This document shows positions 10,471 through 22,919 of a DNA stretch of 64,000 bases, piece by piece. Each line of letters starts with the position of its first letter. The stretch's first letter is position 1. Under the pieces are notes generated by a model, which was not told the origin of the DNA, did no database searches, and saw only the letters and a program-made list of their open reading frames with translations. The DNA is from Climacium dendroides (lineage: Eukaryota > Streptophyta > Bryopsida > Hypnales > Climaciaceae). The position numbers and the translations under genes are program-made. Location: NCBI GenBank assembly GCA_950106755.1, contig OX467088.1, positions 9,904,001 through 9,968,000 of the forward strand, written 5' to 3'.

Positions 10471-12480
10471 TTGATAATGAGTGGTCAAGCTCTCATCTTC
10501 AAATTGTTTACTTTGGCCATGTTTCATGCATAGTCCCAAATCTACTTTGGTCATGTAGGATTCCAACAAGGATTTTCATCCATTGAAAAAATAATGGGCT
10601 TCAATCCAAGTTCTATTTGGTGTAAATCCAAAAGCTAAGTACCATAACTATCTTCTAATCAAAACACTCCATTTCTCGAGTTCCAACACAAAGTTTTTTT
10701 GTGTAAACAGGCCCTAAACTTCCATAAAAAAACAATTAGTTCTTTCTTATACAAAAGTTTTATCTCTTAATATGTGGAATTTGCAAATGCCAAGTGGGAA
10801 TGGATCCTTAGATGATAAATATATAAAGGTCTAAATTTGTTGTCCATTGTCCACTTCAAGGAGATTTTGACCTTTAAGGGTTAATAATTTTGGAAAAAAA
10901 TCATAAAGGAATAAAAAGAAGATTATTGGAACCACATTTTTCTAATTAGGCTTGAATGCATTTAAATTCAATAAGTAGGTGAAATCTAGATTTGATCTTA
11001 AAACCAAGCCCTTTGGACAAGTTTGTTGCTTTTAAGGGTTAACTAAAAAATCAATATTCTGTAATTCACGTATACGCTAGGAACAAAATATTTTGTAGCC
11101 TTCATGTACCCTTCAAAGGGGTTGGCTTGAGTTCATCCAGCATTATTGACTATTTTGTTTATTGTTGTTTTTACATTGACTATTATTATTATTTTTATTT
11201 TTATTTTTATATTGACTATTTTTTATTATTTCTCTAATTATTGCTTTTATAAACCTCTCACCATTTTCATGCCTCAAGCCACGTGCCCCCACAACTATTG
11301 ATGTGATGTGGCATATTTCACATCATTCTATTGGAAGAAGGGTAAAAGAATTGTACACTATTGAATGCTATAGAAAACTCTTATCATTGGATGCTTTGCA
11401 AAATAATCCCCTCTCATGAGATGTTGACATCCTTGTCAAAACATTATTTTGTTAAACAATCCTTTTCCATTCCCGTGCAAGTACACGCTCAAGACCATGG
11501 ACATTTGTGTATAAACATTAGTTTAATGGTTAAAAAATAATATTTTTGGTTGATTTTGGTATAACTATGCTTTGCTACATACTTAAGAGGGACTTATCAA
11601 TTAATTCAAGGATCAATTGGAGTTGGTTGAAGAGCCATATAAGTTAAATTTGTTCACTTTAGGGGTCTCTTTTTTAAGAATGCAAAAGGAACCCCTACCT
11701 CATTCATAACATAACATTATTAACCAATGTTAAGGGGGAGGGGGCTCTTTTGCTTTTACAAAAAGTGAACCTCCAACATGGTAACTTCCTAGCCAACCAA
11801 TGACTCTTGCAACTTTCCACGTAGCTAATGACACTAGTGTTACAACTTCCTAATCATCAATGATTTTCTATAGATTATAATTGAGTTAACTTCCTAGTAT
11901 GTAGGAAAGGATCATCCCTCTTCCAAAGGGAGAATGGTTTAAGTTGGTTAACAATGATATGGTTGTAAAAAATTGTTATACTTGCAATGAAATTCTTTTC
12001 ATTTTTGTCAAAAAAACCAATGACTCTTCCAAACTATGACTCCCTGTGATGAATGAAAATTTTAAATTCTAATAAGAAATACACGCACTTGAAAATTAAG
12101 GCAAACATGTGGACAAGAAGAACGGATAATCCTAGTGTATATATTTTAGGCAATTTAATGCCCCCATTGCTTCCAAAGAATAGTCTGCTTTAAGCCTATA
12201 TGAAAAAAAAATCCAAAAAACTATAATCATGGCCTCACACATTGATGCCAAAATGTTTCCAAAACCTCATTTCATTTGTTGTGCAAAGTGAGCACATACA
12301 AAAATTGCATATTGAATATTAAAAAATTGGCCACCTTCAATTCAAAGAAGCCATAAACCTCCACAACCCTCTTCAAAGAAAGGCCACACAACCATTGGTC
12401 TAAAGTCCACCTCCAAAACCAATGGGTTTTTTTTTGGCGATTTGGTGCAAAATTGCACCAAACTTTTTGGCTTGGCACCA
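10471..12480. other. AT-rich spacer, no gene
   Basis: No supported reading frame. A T-rich low-complexity tract of ATT units lies near 11155-11225. The part at 11630-11720 is an inverted member of the repeat at 4370. Several GGGTTAA words (10884, 11037) look like isolated ends of TTAA-type elements. Confidence 0.45.
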
Positions 12481-12690
12481 TACCTATAGAAAAAAAATCT
12501 TGAAAATCTTTAGAAAACTTCAAATTAAAAAAAAATCTTGGATGAAATTGCCAAATTGTGAATGAAAATAGAATTATGGATATGTGATATGTACTAATGT
12601 ATTGTTTTCTATTCATTATGTGAAAATTTAGAGCACCACTATTACATTTAATATCGCCACTATATAGAAAATGAAAAAAAAAAATCTGCA
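12480..12690 (+). repeat. direct copy of the AT-rich repeat at 8990
   Basis: Matches 8990-9160 in direct orientation and 8240-8400 in reverse. The 139-codon minus-strand frame across it is an accident of the low stop density and has no domain. Confidence 0.6.
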
Positions 12691-12740
12691 AACAAGCTGC
12701 ATAAACTTCGTTTTTAATACCGACAACGAGAAAATGGATG

Positions 12741-13060
12741 ACATGGATGAATGTACAATCAGCTCAGCAGGCGGGTCCCGCACACGACTTTGGGATCTGA
12801 CATGAAAGTTGTACGTGAAAGTGTACTACGCCTGAGAACGCAAGGGAACTCTCCGGCAAGTCAAAGGGAGCGCCAAGGGAACGTTGGGCGGTTGGGGCCC
12901 CCCAAAGTCCACAAATGGACTGTACTGTACAGCACGCAGGTTTGACCAGACGGATTTTGGTTGGCGAAGCTTCGGATTTTTAAACCCATAAACGATGCTG
13001 CGGCCGTTCCTTGGGCAGGACGCTGAATCATGCCCACGAAGTGGGCCCAACAAAGTAATT
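12741..13060. other. isolated GC-rich island in the AT-rich desert
   Basis: Roughly 320 bp with far higher G+C than several kilobases on either side, with words such as GGCGGGTCCCGCACACG and GATGCTGCGGCCG. No frame resembles a known protein. Could be a gene relic, a promoter of an unrecognised transcript, or a transposon piece. Confidence 0.5.
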
Positions 13061-13289
13061 TGTTGTTTTTTTGGGTAAAAGTAAAAACATGTCCCCTATT
13101 TTGAGCTCTGCCTAGGGCATATTTTAGACCTCTCCTCACTAGTTTTGGGGTCTTTGATTGCAAATATGAATTTGAAATTTGCAAAAAAACATTTATGTAA
13201 AAAATAAAAAAAAACTCTTGCGCTTTTCCCTAGGATAAATTCAACTTGTTGGACCCATTTCATGGGCAGGGTTTAATGTCCCTCATTCT

Positions 13290-14335
13290 TTGGTGGATGA
13301 ATGATAGAGAATCTTTGTGGGTAGGACATAAATGCAACTATTCATCTTTGGAATTTTTCATGAAAAGGGGAGGTCTTTTTTAGTAGTTTGACTTCCAATG
13401 AGTGCTTTAGGATTTTTTAAACCTTGACCCCTAAAACACTAAATTGCATTTTTTTGACAACATAGTGGTTTCGGTCAACTCATTACCAACGGATTTTTAA
13501 TTTTTTGTTGTTTAAATTTTCACACAACATTTTCCCAAGGAGTAGCTTCAAAGCCTAACAATTTTCATAACCTTTGACTAAAATTAAGGTTAAAAAGTTA
13601 TTGCACGATATGTCATTTTCATTGCTTTGTGGGTAGTCCGGGCAGTTCAAAAAACTTTTTTTAAAATCACTTCTTAAAAAAATAAGAATTTGAAATTGAT
13701 TCTTTAAATTTATATACAAGTGAAAAGCTTTTAATCATTTCATTTTTATTAATGAAGATGAAAAGTATGAGGAATTTTAGTTTACGGGTAGGTATGGAGT
13801 CTTTGAAATCACAACTACCCGCAAACTAAAACTCCTCATAATTTTCATCTCATGATTAAAAGCTTTTCACTTGTATATAAATTTAAAGAACCAATTTCTA
13901 ATTTTTATTTTTTTTAAAAGTCATTTTAAAGAAGTTTTTTAAGCTACTCGAGTTGTCCATTGAGCAATAAAAATGACATATCATGCAATAAATTTTTAAC
14001 CATGTAATCAAAATTTATGAAAATTATTAGGCCTTGAAGCTACTCTTTGGGTACATGTTGTGTGAAAATTTCAACCAAAAAAAAAAGAAATTCCGTTTGT
14101 AGTGAGCTACCTAAAATTGTTATGTTTCCAAAAAATACAATTTAATGCTTTAGGTGGGTAAAAATGATGGAATGGTGCTTGTGGAAATCATCCATTTTGA
14201 TACTATAGGAATCATTGGTCTAAAAAAACCCAAAAGCACTCATTGGAGGTCCAAATACTATAGAAGATCTCCCCTTTTCATACAAAATTTTGAAGATGAA
14301 TAGTTGCATTTCTATCCTAGATTAAAAGATTCCAT
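13290..14335. mobile_element. large foldback element of about 1 kb
   Basis: The left half (about 13290-13800) reads back as the reverse complement in the right half (about 13810-14335). Matching landmarks: AAAAGGGGAGGTCTT / AGATCTCCCCTTTT, CCAATGAGTGCTTTAGG / AAAAGCACTCATTGG, GAGGAATTTTAGTTTACGGG / CCCGCAAACTAAAACTCCTC. An inner boundary near 13425 and 14159 (CCCCTAAAACACTAAATTG and its partner) resembles the ends of the TTAA-type repeats near 43571 and 46357, so a TTAA-type foldback may be nested in the larger palindrome. No coding content. Confidence 0.8.
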
Positions 14336-14554
14336 GTCACCCATCAAACGTCTACCTCAATGTTTAAGAGTTAAACTTTGAGTAAGTACAATATTTTTTG
14401 GATTTGTGTGAATTTTTTACCAAAGGTATGTTTTACTAATAGCTTGATGCCTAGAAAATTGTCTTCATTACTAACATGGGTTCAACAAGTTGAAACATTC
14501 TAAAAAAATACAAAAGCCACCTTTTTGTCAATGATTCTTTTAAAACTAAGCCCA

Positions 14555-14672
14555 AGGGTTTGGGCCTATTGTTTAATCCTAAAAATTTGACCTAATTAAA
14601 GTCATCTTTGACAAAATTTAAATTCAAACCCTTTAGACATCTTTTTAGGATTAAACAATAGGCCCAAACCCT
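14555..14672. repeat. inverted repeat with 31-bp arms
   Basis: Arms 14555-14585 and 14642-14672 are exact reverse complements (AGGGTTTGGGCCTATTG at the outer end) around a 56-bp spacer. Size and structure fit a small MITE; target duplications were not resolved. Confidence 0.8.
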
Positions 14673-15313
14673 AGTGGTAATACAAGTGGAAATTATTGAT
14701 TTGATATCTATGACATACTCTATAACATAACATTATATAATCAGGTAGTAGTCCTTACAATGTTGGAAAATTAGGATCAAATTAGGACAAATTAAATGAA
14801 ATTTTAGGATGGGGTGTGGCTAAGGAGCCATAGAAGACAATTTCGTTCACTCCAAGGATCCCTTTTTCAAGGTCCAAGGTGAACCCCCCCTTGCTCATCC
14901 CTCCCAAGTCATTCCGGGGGGTAAGGTAAAAATAAATGACCCCTTGTTTTGTGCTTGATTAATTTAACTTCTACACCTCTCCTAGCTAATTTGGGGCCTC
15001 TAATTGCAAATATGAATTCAAAATTTGCAAATTCTATCATGCATGGCAAATAAATTTTTTTTAGCACTTTTCCTCAAGGACAAGCAAGGGATTAGTTCGC
15101 CTTAATCTTTTCAAAGATGCAAAAGGGCCCCGCCTCATTAGTAAACAATATTATGAATACGTTAAACATTGAGTTGTTGGTACCCTATACAAATCTCCCC
15201 CTAATATACACAAGAACGATCCACGTTACACCCCTTGGCACTACTTACAATGCTAGACACTATAAGATTCATCGTCCACGTTATGACACAATTTTTTCTT
15301 GGCTGCCCAGTGC

Positions 15314-15455
15314 TTAACCCATTAAGAACTAGGTTGATGACAAGAAATGAAAAACTGGCTGAAATTAACATGTTTTCATTAGTAGCCAAAGTGGAAACAT
15401 GTCAGTTTCAGCCACTTTTTCACTCCATTCATCGACTTGGTCCTTAATGGGGTAA
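15314..15455. mobile_element. second copy of the TTAA-flanked MITE
   Basis: Starts TTAACCCATTAAGAACTAGG and ends GGTCCTTAATGGGGTAA. It shares the inner segment GATGACAAGAAATGAAAAA and CAGCCACTTTTTCACTCC with the element at 5353-5504, in the same orientation. The right TTAA has decayed to GTAA. It lies about 500 bp upstream of the receptor kinase gene. Confidence 0.78.
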
Positions 15456-15459
15456 TGCA

Positions 15460-15972
15460 GTGGAAGCCCTCTGGTTTTGTAGTTTGCAACTAGGTGATAA
15501 TTTACCCCTTAGGGCTCCAGAAATGTGAGAGCCTGGACTATGAGGCAAAGGCCTCCCCAAACCAAAGGCCTCACTGAGGCCTCCCACTATACAGTCACAT
15601 GTGATAAACTAGAGCCTATTAGCAGTGACGACGTAAATTAGTGTGAACTGTCGAGAAAATAGTGTGACTCATCCAGACGGAAGCGTTGAACAGTAGCCGA
15701 GGGGAATGGGGAGCTTCCCACTTCCCAGGCTTGGCCGTCGGCAAGAAGCTCGAGGAACTCCTCCTCGGAAACAAAAGTCATGGCAGATGCAGCGTGAGGG
15801 ACGGAGCACCGATTCCTCGGCTGCAGAGTCTCACAACAATTGACCCCCAATTTTGCAATTTCGTAACATGCAATAGATTGTGACCACTTCACAGTAGCGA
15901 TGTCGGTTTGAAAATTTGTAGCTCCGAAACTATTGCATCCTCGTGAGACCAGTTTTCACCTTCAGCGTCGCC
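15460..15972 (+). promoter_or_regulatory. 5' flank and probable leader of the receptor kinase gene
   Basis: G+C rises from about 15600 toward the start codon. No TATA box or other specific element can be named. The frames here are short and unlike known proteins. Confidence 0.35.
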
Positions 15973-18215
15973 ATGGCGAGTATCTGGAGGTTTACGATTC
16001 TAACTGTGGCATTGATTCTCTCTTTGAACCGAATTGCGGAAGGAAGGCACAATTTGAACGAGGTTTTGGAGGAAGATGTTGACGCGTTGCTGGAATTCAA
16101 GGAACAATTGCATGATCCGAAGGGGGCGTTACGAACTTGGAGTGGTGAACGACCGCCGTGCTCATGGCGAGGAGTGCAGTGCAGGCGCGGAAGAGTGGTC
16201 GCGTTGAAGCTCAAGGACGCTGGGTTAGAAGGCGGAATTTCTGCGAGTCTTGGGAGGCTTACGGCTCTGGAATTTCTGAATTTGATGGGAAACGACCTGG
16301 AGGGTAGTGTCCCTGAGGCGCTTTGCAATTGCAGGCGTTTACTGGTGCCTGTACGAGTTTCTTGCAAGGGAAAGGAGTCCTCTGTTTTAAGGCAATTTTC
16401 GAGGCGGAGGTCGTTGCTGACGACGTCGTCGGGTCGGAGAAGCACCGGGGAGCGATGGGGGCTTGGTATCGCGGTGGGAGTCTGTTCGGGAGCGGCCGCG
16501 GCTATACTTCTGGCGCTTCTCACGAGGTTCGTGCTCGGATGCTACTCCAGAAATGAGGATCTCAGGAAGCCGATCATCTTCAACAAGAAGATTACTCCAC
16601 AAATGCTTGCGTTTCTTGACAAGGAGGACGCGCTTAGTGACTGTAAGGTGCTCGGTCAGGGCGGCAACGGGAAAGTGTTCCAGGTTCCGCTTCAGGAGGA
16701 TCTCGTCGTGGCTATCAAGTGCGTCGGCAGCCAGTCCACGCGGGAGGAAGACGGTCCGATTAGTCACGACGCGAAGCAGATCCGCGCGGAGCTGGAAACC
16801 CTAGGCTTCATTCGCCACCGGAACTTGGTGCAGCTCCTGGCGTATGTTTTCAAGTCGGATTCGCACCTGCTCGTCTACGAGTTCATGCCGGGGGGAAGCT
16901 TGCAAGATGCGATCGACCAAATGGCGAAAGGGACTTTGATGCTTTCGTGGCCAGAGCGGCATCGCATTCTCTGCGGCGTGGCGCAAGGGCTTGCGTATCT
17001 GCATAATGAAAGCCTGGGAAGCTCAATTGTGCACAGGGATTTGAAGCCGGCAAATATCCTACTGGATGAAGGGCTTGAGGCGAAGCTTGGGGATTTCGGC
17101 TTGGCCGCGATCGTTCCGCTCAAGGCCACGCATGCTACAACTGACTTTCTGGCGGGGACAATCGGCTTCATCGCTCCCGAGTATCACCAAACCCTGCGGT
17201 AAGACACTTTGAACCCCCCAACAAGCTCTTACTTCCCGCCGGTGCCCATTTAATTTTCAAAATTCAAATTTCAATGTCCATAGCATTCTTGAGCAGAGTT
17301 GACTTGCATTATTTTGCATCGTGTCCTTAGGGGTGTCACAATGGTTTTTTGCTGTTGTATTCACCATTATTCTACATTTGTAGCTAATTTTATGGTGATG
17401 CGGTTTCTTGTAGATGTAAGCCTCAGGGTTCACGTAAACCTCAAGGGCTTACAAAAGTTTAGAGATTGCTTCAGTGTAGTCCTTATTTGCTTTGGTCCGT
17501 TTTAATTTTTCACAACTTTTAGAGGATCGTAGCTTTGAGGGGCAGCACGCACTCTTTCCAAAAGAACAAATGAACTGAAATCATCCGTAGTAATTTGCGC
17601 ATATTTAAAACCAGGAAGTTTTCTTTCCAAATATCGAACTCAATTTTTTTGCGTAAGTACTTCGGCGGATGTAATGTGAGAGAGAACTCTAGAACCATCA
17701 GGACTGTGAGAAAGCAACTGTGAGGAGATTCTCCCTTGAATATATACCAACTTTTGCCAAGGTGTGATTCCAAGAACGTTATGTCCATGCGCAGTTACTC
17801 ACAGAAGAGCGACGTCTTCAGCTACGGCGTCGTGATAGCGCAACTAGTAACAGCGCGCAACCCAACCGACCAGTTCATCGTGGAGAACGGCGGCAGCATT
17901 GGGCAATGGCTGCAGAGGTGCCTGCAAGCGAGCAACGGCGTGGAAGCGATCGACCCTGCGCTCGTTGGGTCAGGGTACGAGGCAGAGATTCTACTGGCGA
18001 TGAAGATCGCCGTGTTCTGCACGAATCTGGACCCGCTGCAACGCCCCAAGAGCAGCGAGGTGCTCAAGATGTTGCTGCAGATTCGGAACCCGGATCCTGT
18101 TCCGATGGATACTGTCAGCCTGCACAGCGCTGGCAGTGACACCCCGATCTTGGGGTCCAGTGGTCCTCTCCGCTTTGCTCAGTCCACTACCACCACTCAG
18201 TCCAGCAGCTTTTGA
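15973..18215 (+). CDS. SOBIR1: SOBIR1-like LRR receptor kinase (2 exons)
   Basis: Exons 15973-17198 and 17795-18215, joined as CTGCG|GTAAGA ... GCGCAG|TTACTC, give 548 aa. The start ATG at 15973 has context GCCATGG and opens a signal peptide (residues 1-23). Residues 34-70 form an LRR N-cap ending in CSWRGVQC. Only one or two leucine-rich repeats follow (to about residue 123). The membrane segment (about 163-189) contains G165-xxx-G169-xxx-G173. The kinase keeps the glycine loop LGQGGNGKVF, K249, H354-R355-D356 and D374-F375-G376, so it should be active and of RD type. KQIRAELETLGFIRHRNL and APEYHQTLR strongly resemble SOBIR1, the adaptor kinase that pairs with receptor-like proteins in plasma-membrane immunity; its membrane GxxxG motifs serve that pairing (family knowledge). 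The ectodomain is much shorter than the usual five or so repeats. Another small LRR kinase of the same clade is possible. Confidence 0.88.
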
Positions 18216-18339
18216 TTTCCAAGCAACCTATTCTACTACTGCCAATTTAAGTTGGCATTGAGAACACAAACTCCGATCCGATCTCTTCTTGCAACAAGAA
18301 TTCGACGGTTCGATATGTGCAGGACACTGGAGAGACACT

Positions 18340-18720
18340 TTACTGGTGTACTTCCTTTTGAGACTTGCTTGTAAGGTAGGCTCTATTCTACACTTGCGTG
18401 AATTTGGAGTCTGTTGTTGGAGATCCACAGGACAAAGGAGCTACATGGGGACTATGCATTCTCTTTCAAAGCTGATGGACTCTCTTTTCATACTTGTGTG
18501 ACTGAAGTGTCGCCTTGTTCAAGGTCTCACACTAAGGTCCATGTGCTAGTGGGAACGATACAGGAAGCTAGTACGTACGTAAGTAAGCACCTCCTTTTGA
18601 AGGTGGACTCAATTCTATACTTCTTATGTGAATTAAGTCTTTGTTTGAGATTGTACACTACGGTCCATGTGCTAGTTGGAGTGACATGTGAATCACATTC
18701 CTCCTTTCAAATGTAGACTG
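18340..18720 (+). repeat. three imperfect tandem units behind the kinase gene
   Basis: Units begin near 18348, 18455 and 18585, each running CCTTTTGA-like start, a TTCTATACTT-like middle, then AAGGTCCATGTGCTAGT in the last two. Unit length is about 105-130 bp. The words GTTCAAGGTCTCACACTA also occur near 28110 and 28315 in the upstream repeat of the HPAT gene. Possibly part of the kinase 3' untranslated region. Confidence 0.6.
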
Positions 18721-20039
18721 TAGTCTATGTTAATATTACAGGACAGTCATAGATTTGGGCTGGTGTTGAGACTAGCTGTATATGCTCTGCTCTGCTCTTC
18801 TCTCCTTGTAAGAAGAAGCATAGATAGTTTTTCCTGTATGAAGGTTTGAGGTAGCATAGGCGGCATCTAGTGGCTCATGTTGCAGGGGGATGTGAGGACG
18901 TTTTGATGGATGTCGAAACTGTCTGGAACCTTGCAATAAACTGTAGAATATGGAAGTTGGAGAAACATACAGATTTCTTATCATCTTTTGCAAGCATGTC
19001 ATTTGGGAATTCTGATCGACTTTTGCGCAGAAGTTCTAAGTGATTTATCTTGATAAATGTTTTTGGAGATTCTCGTCACTCAACACCCAAACCTCTTTAA
19101 TCTCCCATAAAAGACACCTCCTCTGATTTAACATCCTTTATTTTATTCTCTCACCAAACCTTTGGAAATTGATGTGTTTATTCAACTCGAAACTTACTCT
19201 GAACTCTCTCCTATTGTGGTGTTCTGTCACACAAAGTTGCATACAAATGTGGTACAAAGGAATTTGTCAAGTGTGAAAGAGATTTTAGGCTTTGTTTGAC
19301 TTCTATGAACACAAAGTGCAGGTACAAGTTGAATACCACTTTTACACGCAACACTTATTGTGACCAGTGTTTTTTTAAATAATTTTGAAGTACCCAGTTG
19401 CCTACCGAATACTTTTGTGCTATGCTAGTGTGCTGTAAAACGGAACATCTCCTTCAAATGGGGTGGAGATGAGGTGATCCGTGAATGGATCACTTTTGTA
19501 ATTGAATGCACCTAGAAAAATCATTTTTCTATTGCAAGAGCCAATCATAGTCTTTGAATCTGCACATCTCTTTACAAGTTGCAAGTGGACAAATATTGGG
19601 AGACTTACGATCACAAATAGGTGCCTATGTCCCAAATCTTTGAAATTTTATAAGTAATTCAAAAATGCTTGGAAAAATACAAAACCACTTGTGTTAGGTT
19701 CCATGTCTATTTTTCTTTCTCTGAAAAATGATATAAAAATACTTTTGTCCATGAAAACATATGAAAAAGGCGGACCAGTCTTTAAGTGGTTGCTTTTAGA
19801 GCATACTACCTTACTTGGTGATAAGGTAGTCTTGCTCTTATCCCTAGAAGGGCCTAAAAGCCTTTTTCGGCCATATAGTATATTATGAATACGGTGGTAT
19901 TTGACCAAAAAAACATTGACCGAATATTGTTCAGTAAATTAATGATCATGGTAGTATGTAAATAACAATGTGTTACAATTCATATAGTAAACCACAATCG
20001 AAAAGTTATAAGGTTGAATATAGGTCTATGCAAAGGGAC
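18721..20039. other. spacer, no gene seen
   Basis: Mixed composition near the kinase gene, then AT-rich. No frame with a recognisable domain. Confidence 0.45.
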
Positions 20040-20290
20040 CTCAAGGGCCTTTCAAGGGTTAAAGCAATCAAAAGCGACCATTTAATAGATAATTGCATTT
20101 TCAAGGAAGCTAAACTCCTCAAAACAATTTTCAATAAATTTTTGTGAAAAAATAGTTTCATATTTTTTGGGCCTTCATAGAATTAATTATGAATATTTGA
20201 AGTTCAAATGTTGTGGTTACTAAAAGCAACCACCTCATGAAATGTATACTATTGGTACATTGAAGAAAGCAAATCATACCTCTATGTTGT
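20040..20290. repeat. second copy of the repeat at 7985
   Basis: Shares GAAATGTATACTATTGGTAC and TTGAAGAAAGCAAA with 7985-8230, colinear over about 240 bp with many differences. Confidence 0.65.
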
Positions 20291-22919
20291 AATCGTTTTT
20301 AGAATGCTTTTAGAATGTGGTTGCTTTTATAGCAAACTACCTTATCTACATCAAAACTAAGATGTCTATAGTAGTAATCTAGATAATTTGACCCCCCAAA
20401 ATGAAAATTTCCTTTACAAAAAATAGCCAACATCTTTTTGTTGTTGCCAATTGGTGAAAAATTGTGCAATAAAAAACCACTGATTGTGATTGAAAATTTA
20501 CATCTCATCATGGGCATTTTGGGGTCCTATATAAGTTGTGAGTTTAACCTTGTAAGGATTCAAAGCATCCAATGCCTTCATCTTTTCATCCAATAAATTT
20601 ATAGTTGATGATTATGGTGGTAGGTCCATTTTTTGAGGTTTGGGTGTAATTTTTGTTAGACAATTATTAGATTTTGGGTATCACATTGCCCAATGTTGTT
20701 GCAACCAAAATATGTAACTACACTAAAAATTACAATTAATGTAGGTACAACTAAATTATAAATAAGTTGTTTTTCAATTATAATATATATCTACACGTTT
20801 ATAGACAATAATTGTAGTTTGAAGATCTTGCAATGTATAGTATTTTATGACTTAGTCATTGCAATTTTAGGTTTATTGGTGTTTCATCACCTCTTTAATC
20901 CTAAAATGCTTGAGGACATTTCAAGTGTTTTGGACAATTTTAGAGAGGCCTCAAGGATGGAAAAAAAAAAATTTAATCAACTTTAGAGGGGGGAACTTGA
21001 GTCCTACTTCAATGAAAAATATCGGATATTTTCTCCTTGAGATATATTTTGACTTCCTTACATATGGAAATGGCAAATTTGCGAATCATTATGTAGTCTC
21101 GTATGTAATGTGTTTTGGCAATTTTCATCCTATTCCCTTCATCTAAATTTTAGCCATAAAAATGATTTTTTTGAATTTGAGACTTACTAATTAATAAAAT
21201 GAAGCTTATTAAATCTAATTTCTCTCCCAATTTGAAATTTTAAAATGACCTAAATTTCATATATTTATTGCAATTTGAACTTTGGGTCTATAACCATAGG
21301 TTGCAAATTTTGTAAATTTAAATGTTACTGTTAATTTTGTTGTATTATGATGTTCTAAACTATAAAATACACCACTATATATTTTTAAAGCTTATTTGAA
21401 TTTAATACATTTCTTTTCTACTTTTTATTCAATGACTTGCGATAATTTCAAATTTTCACAAAACAACTTATGTTCTTTATAGAAAAATAAATATAAAAAT
21501 ATTCATTCATATGGTTGCAAAATGGGAGGGAAAAAAAAGGACTTTGAAGTTTGAAAGAATGGTCATACATTAGATCCAAAAACCACTCTTGATTCCACCC
21601 TTAGACCTTCAAACCATTTATACAATTGTCAATTGTTGATACTCAATGACGCAGTGGTCTCTTTTCATTGATCAAAGTAAGTATGAGGGTCTTAATCTCT
21701 TTTTTAATGGAGGTATGTAGTCTTAGTGTAATTTGTCCTAAACCTTTGAGACTTGACATGGGGTCAAAGATGAACATATTCTTAAGTTACACTAGTTTCA
21801 TAGTGACTAGAATTTATTCTTTTCTAAGCATGAGGACCAATGTGTTATTTTTCAAAAAAGGTCCAAAAAGCTCGAGGAATAAGTTAATGGGACCTAATTC
21901 CAACCCTTCAAGGATTTTTGGTCATTGTAACTTATTAGATTCTAAATTGAAAAATATGAAAATTAATATTACTTGGGCATTGTATTAAGTTAGAAACAAT
22001 CAACTTTCACCAAGAAAGGTTCCAAAAAAATCATGGATGAAAATCTATTTGTATGGATGAGCTTACCTACTATATTAATGTACATATAGCATATAGTAAT
22101 TGTAGAATTGTACATGATGTTGATTTTTGAGGCTTCTATTAAAATCCAACATTGTCTTTGCACCCCTAAACCTTCAATACACAACATTTTTGACATACAT
22201 ACATATCTATCAAGATATTTGCATTTAAAGTGAAGGAAACAAGTTTTTTTGCACCTTGCTCAACTACATTTTTGGGCTTTGAACCTTCATAACTTATAAT
22301 TTTTGCTCTATTGATTTTGAATTTCTAATTTTATATGTTAAATAATTGAGTTGAGAGTTTAGAAAAAAAATTAAAAAATACACACTTAATTTTCACTAAT
22401 TATAACATTGTTAAGTTGAAATAGGTTCAAAATTGAGGAAAAATCTAAATTTTTAATAGTTTTAAGATGGAATTGAAATACACTAATTTCAATGCTTAGA
22501 TTATTTTGGCAAGTGATTTTAACCTTGTGCGGGCCTTGTGAAATTTTCCTTTTAAAAAATTGTGAAAATTGACGTTAAAAATGAAACCAAAAAATTATTT
22601 TTTCAAGAAGATGCTATGATTGCCCCCAAAACAAGATAGTTCATATCTTACACATGACAAATCCAAATGAAATAAATCAAAGCTTCCCATGTACATAAAA
22701 ATATATAATCTAAACAAAACAAAAATTTAATTTGTTACTTTAGGTTTTTTAAAGGTGTTCTTTTGCATGCTAAACTAAAAAAGGACTTTTTGTGCCTTGA
22801 CTTCTACTCCCAAGATCCAATTTAAATAAAAATTATATTTCCAAAAGCTAATGTGTTATTCTATCTTCGCAAAAAAATTCTAAAAAACCATTTTGTCCTA
22901 TTAGGGACAATAGGACTTT
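20291..22919. other. AT-rich spacer, no gene
   Basis: Very AT-rich, with frequent homopolymer runs and no supported gene. GGGTTAA words near 22918 look like ends of TTAA-type elements. Confidence 0.45.

Noticed and set aside
12272..12691. 139-codon minus-strand frame
   Set aside because: It crosses a dispersed AT-rich repeat that is also present at 8990 and 8240 without an open frame, and the protein has no recognisable features.
15930..16523. 197-codon minus-strand frame opposite the kinase gene
   Set aside because: Shadow of the GC-rich first exon of the SOBIR1-like gene.
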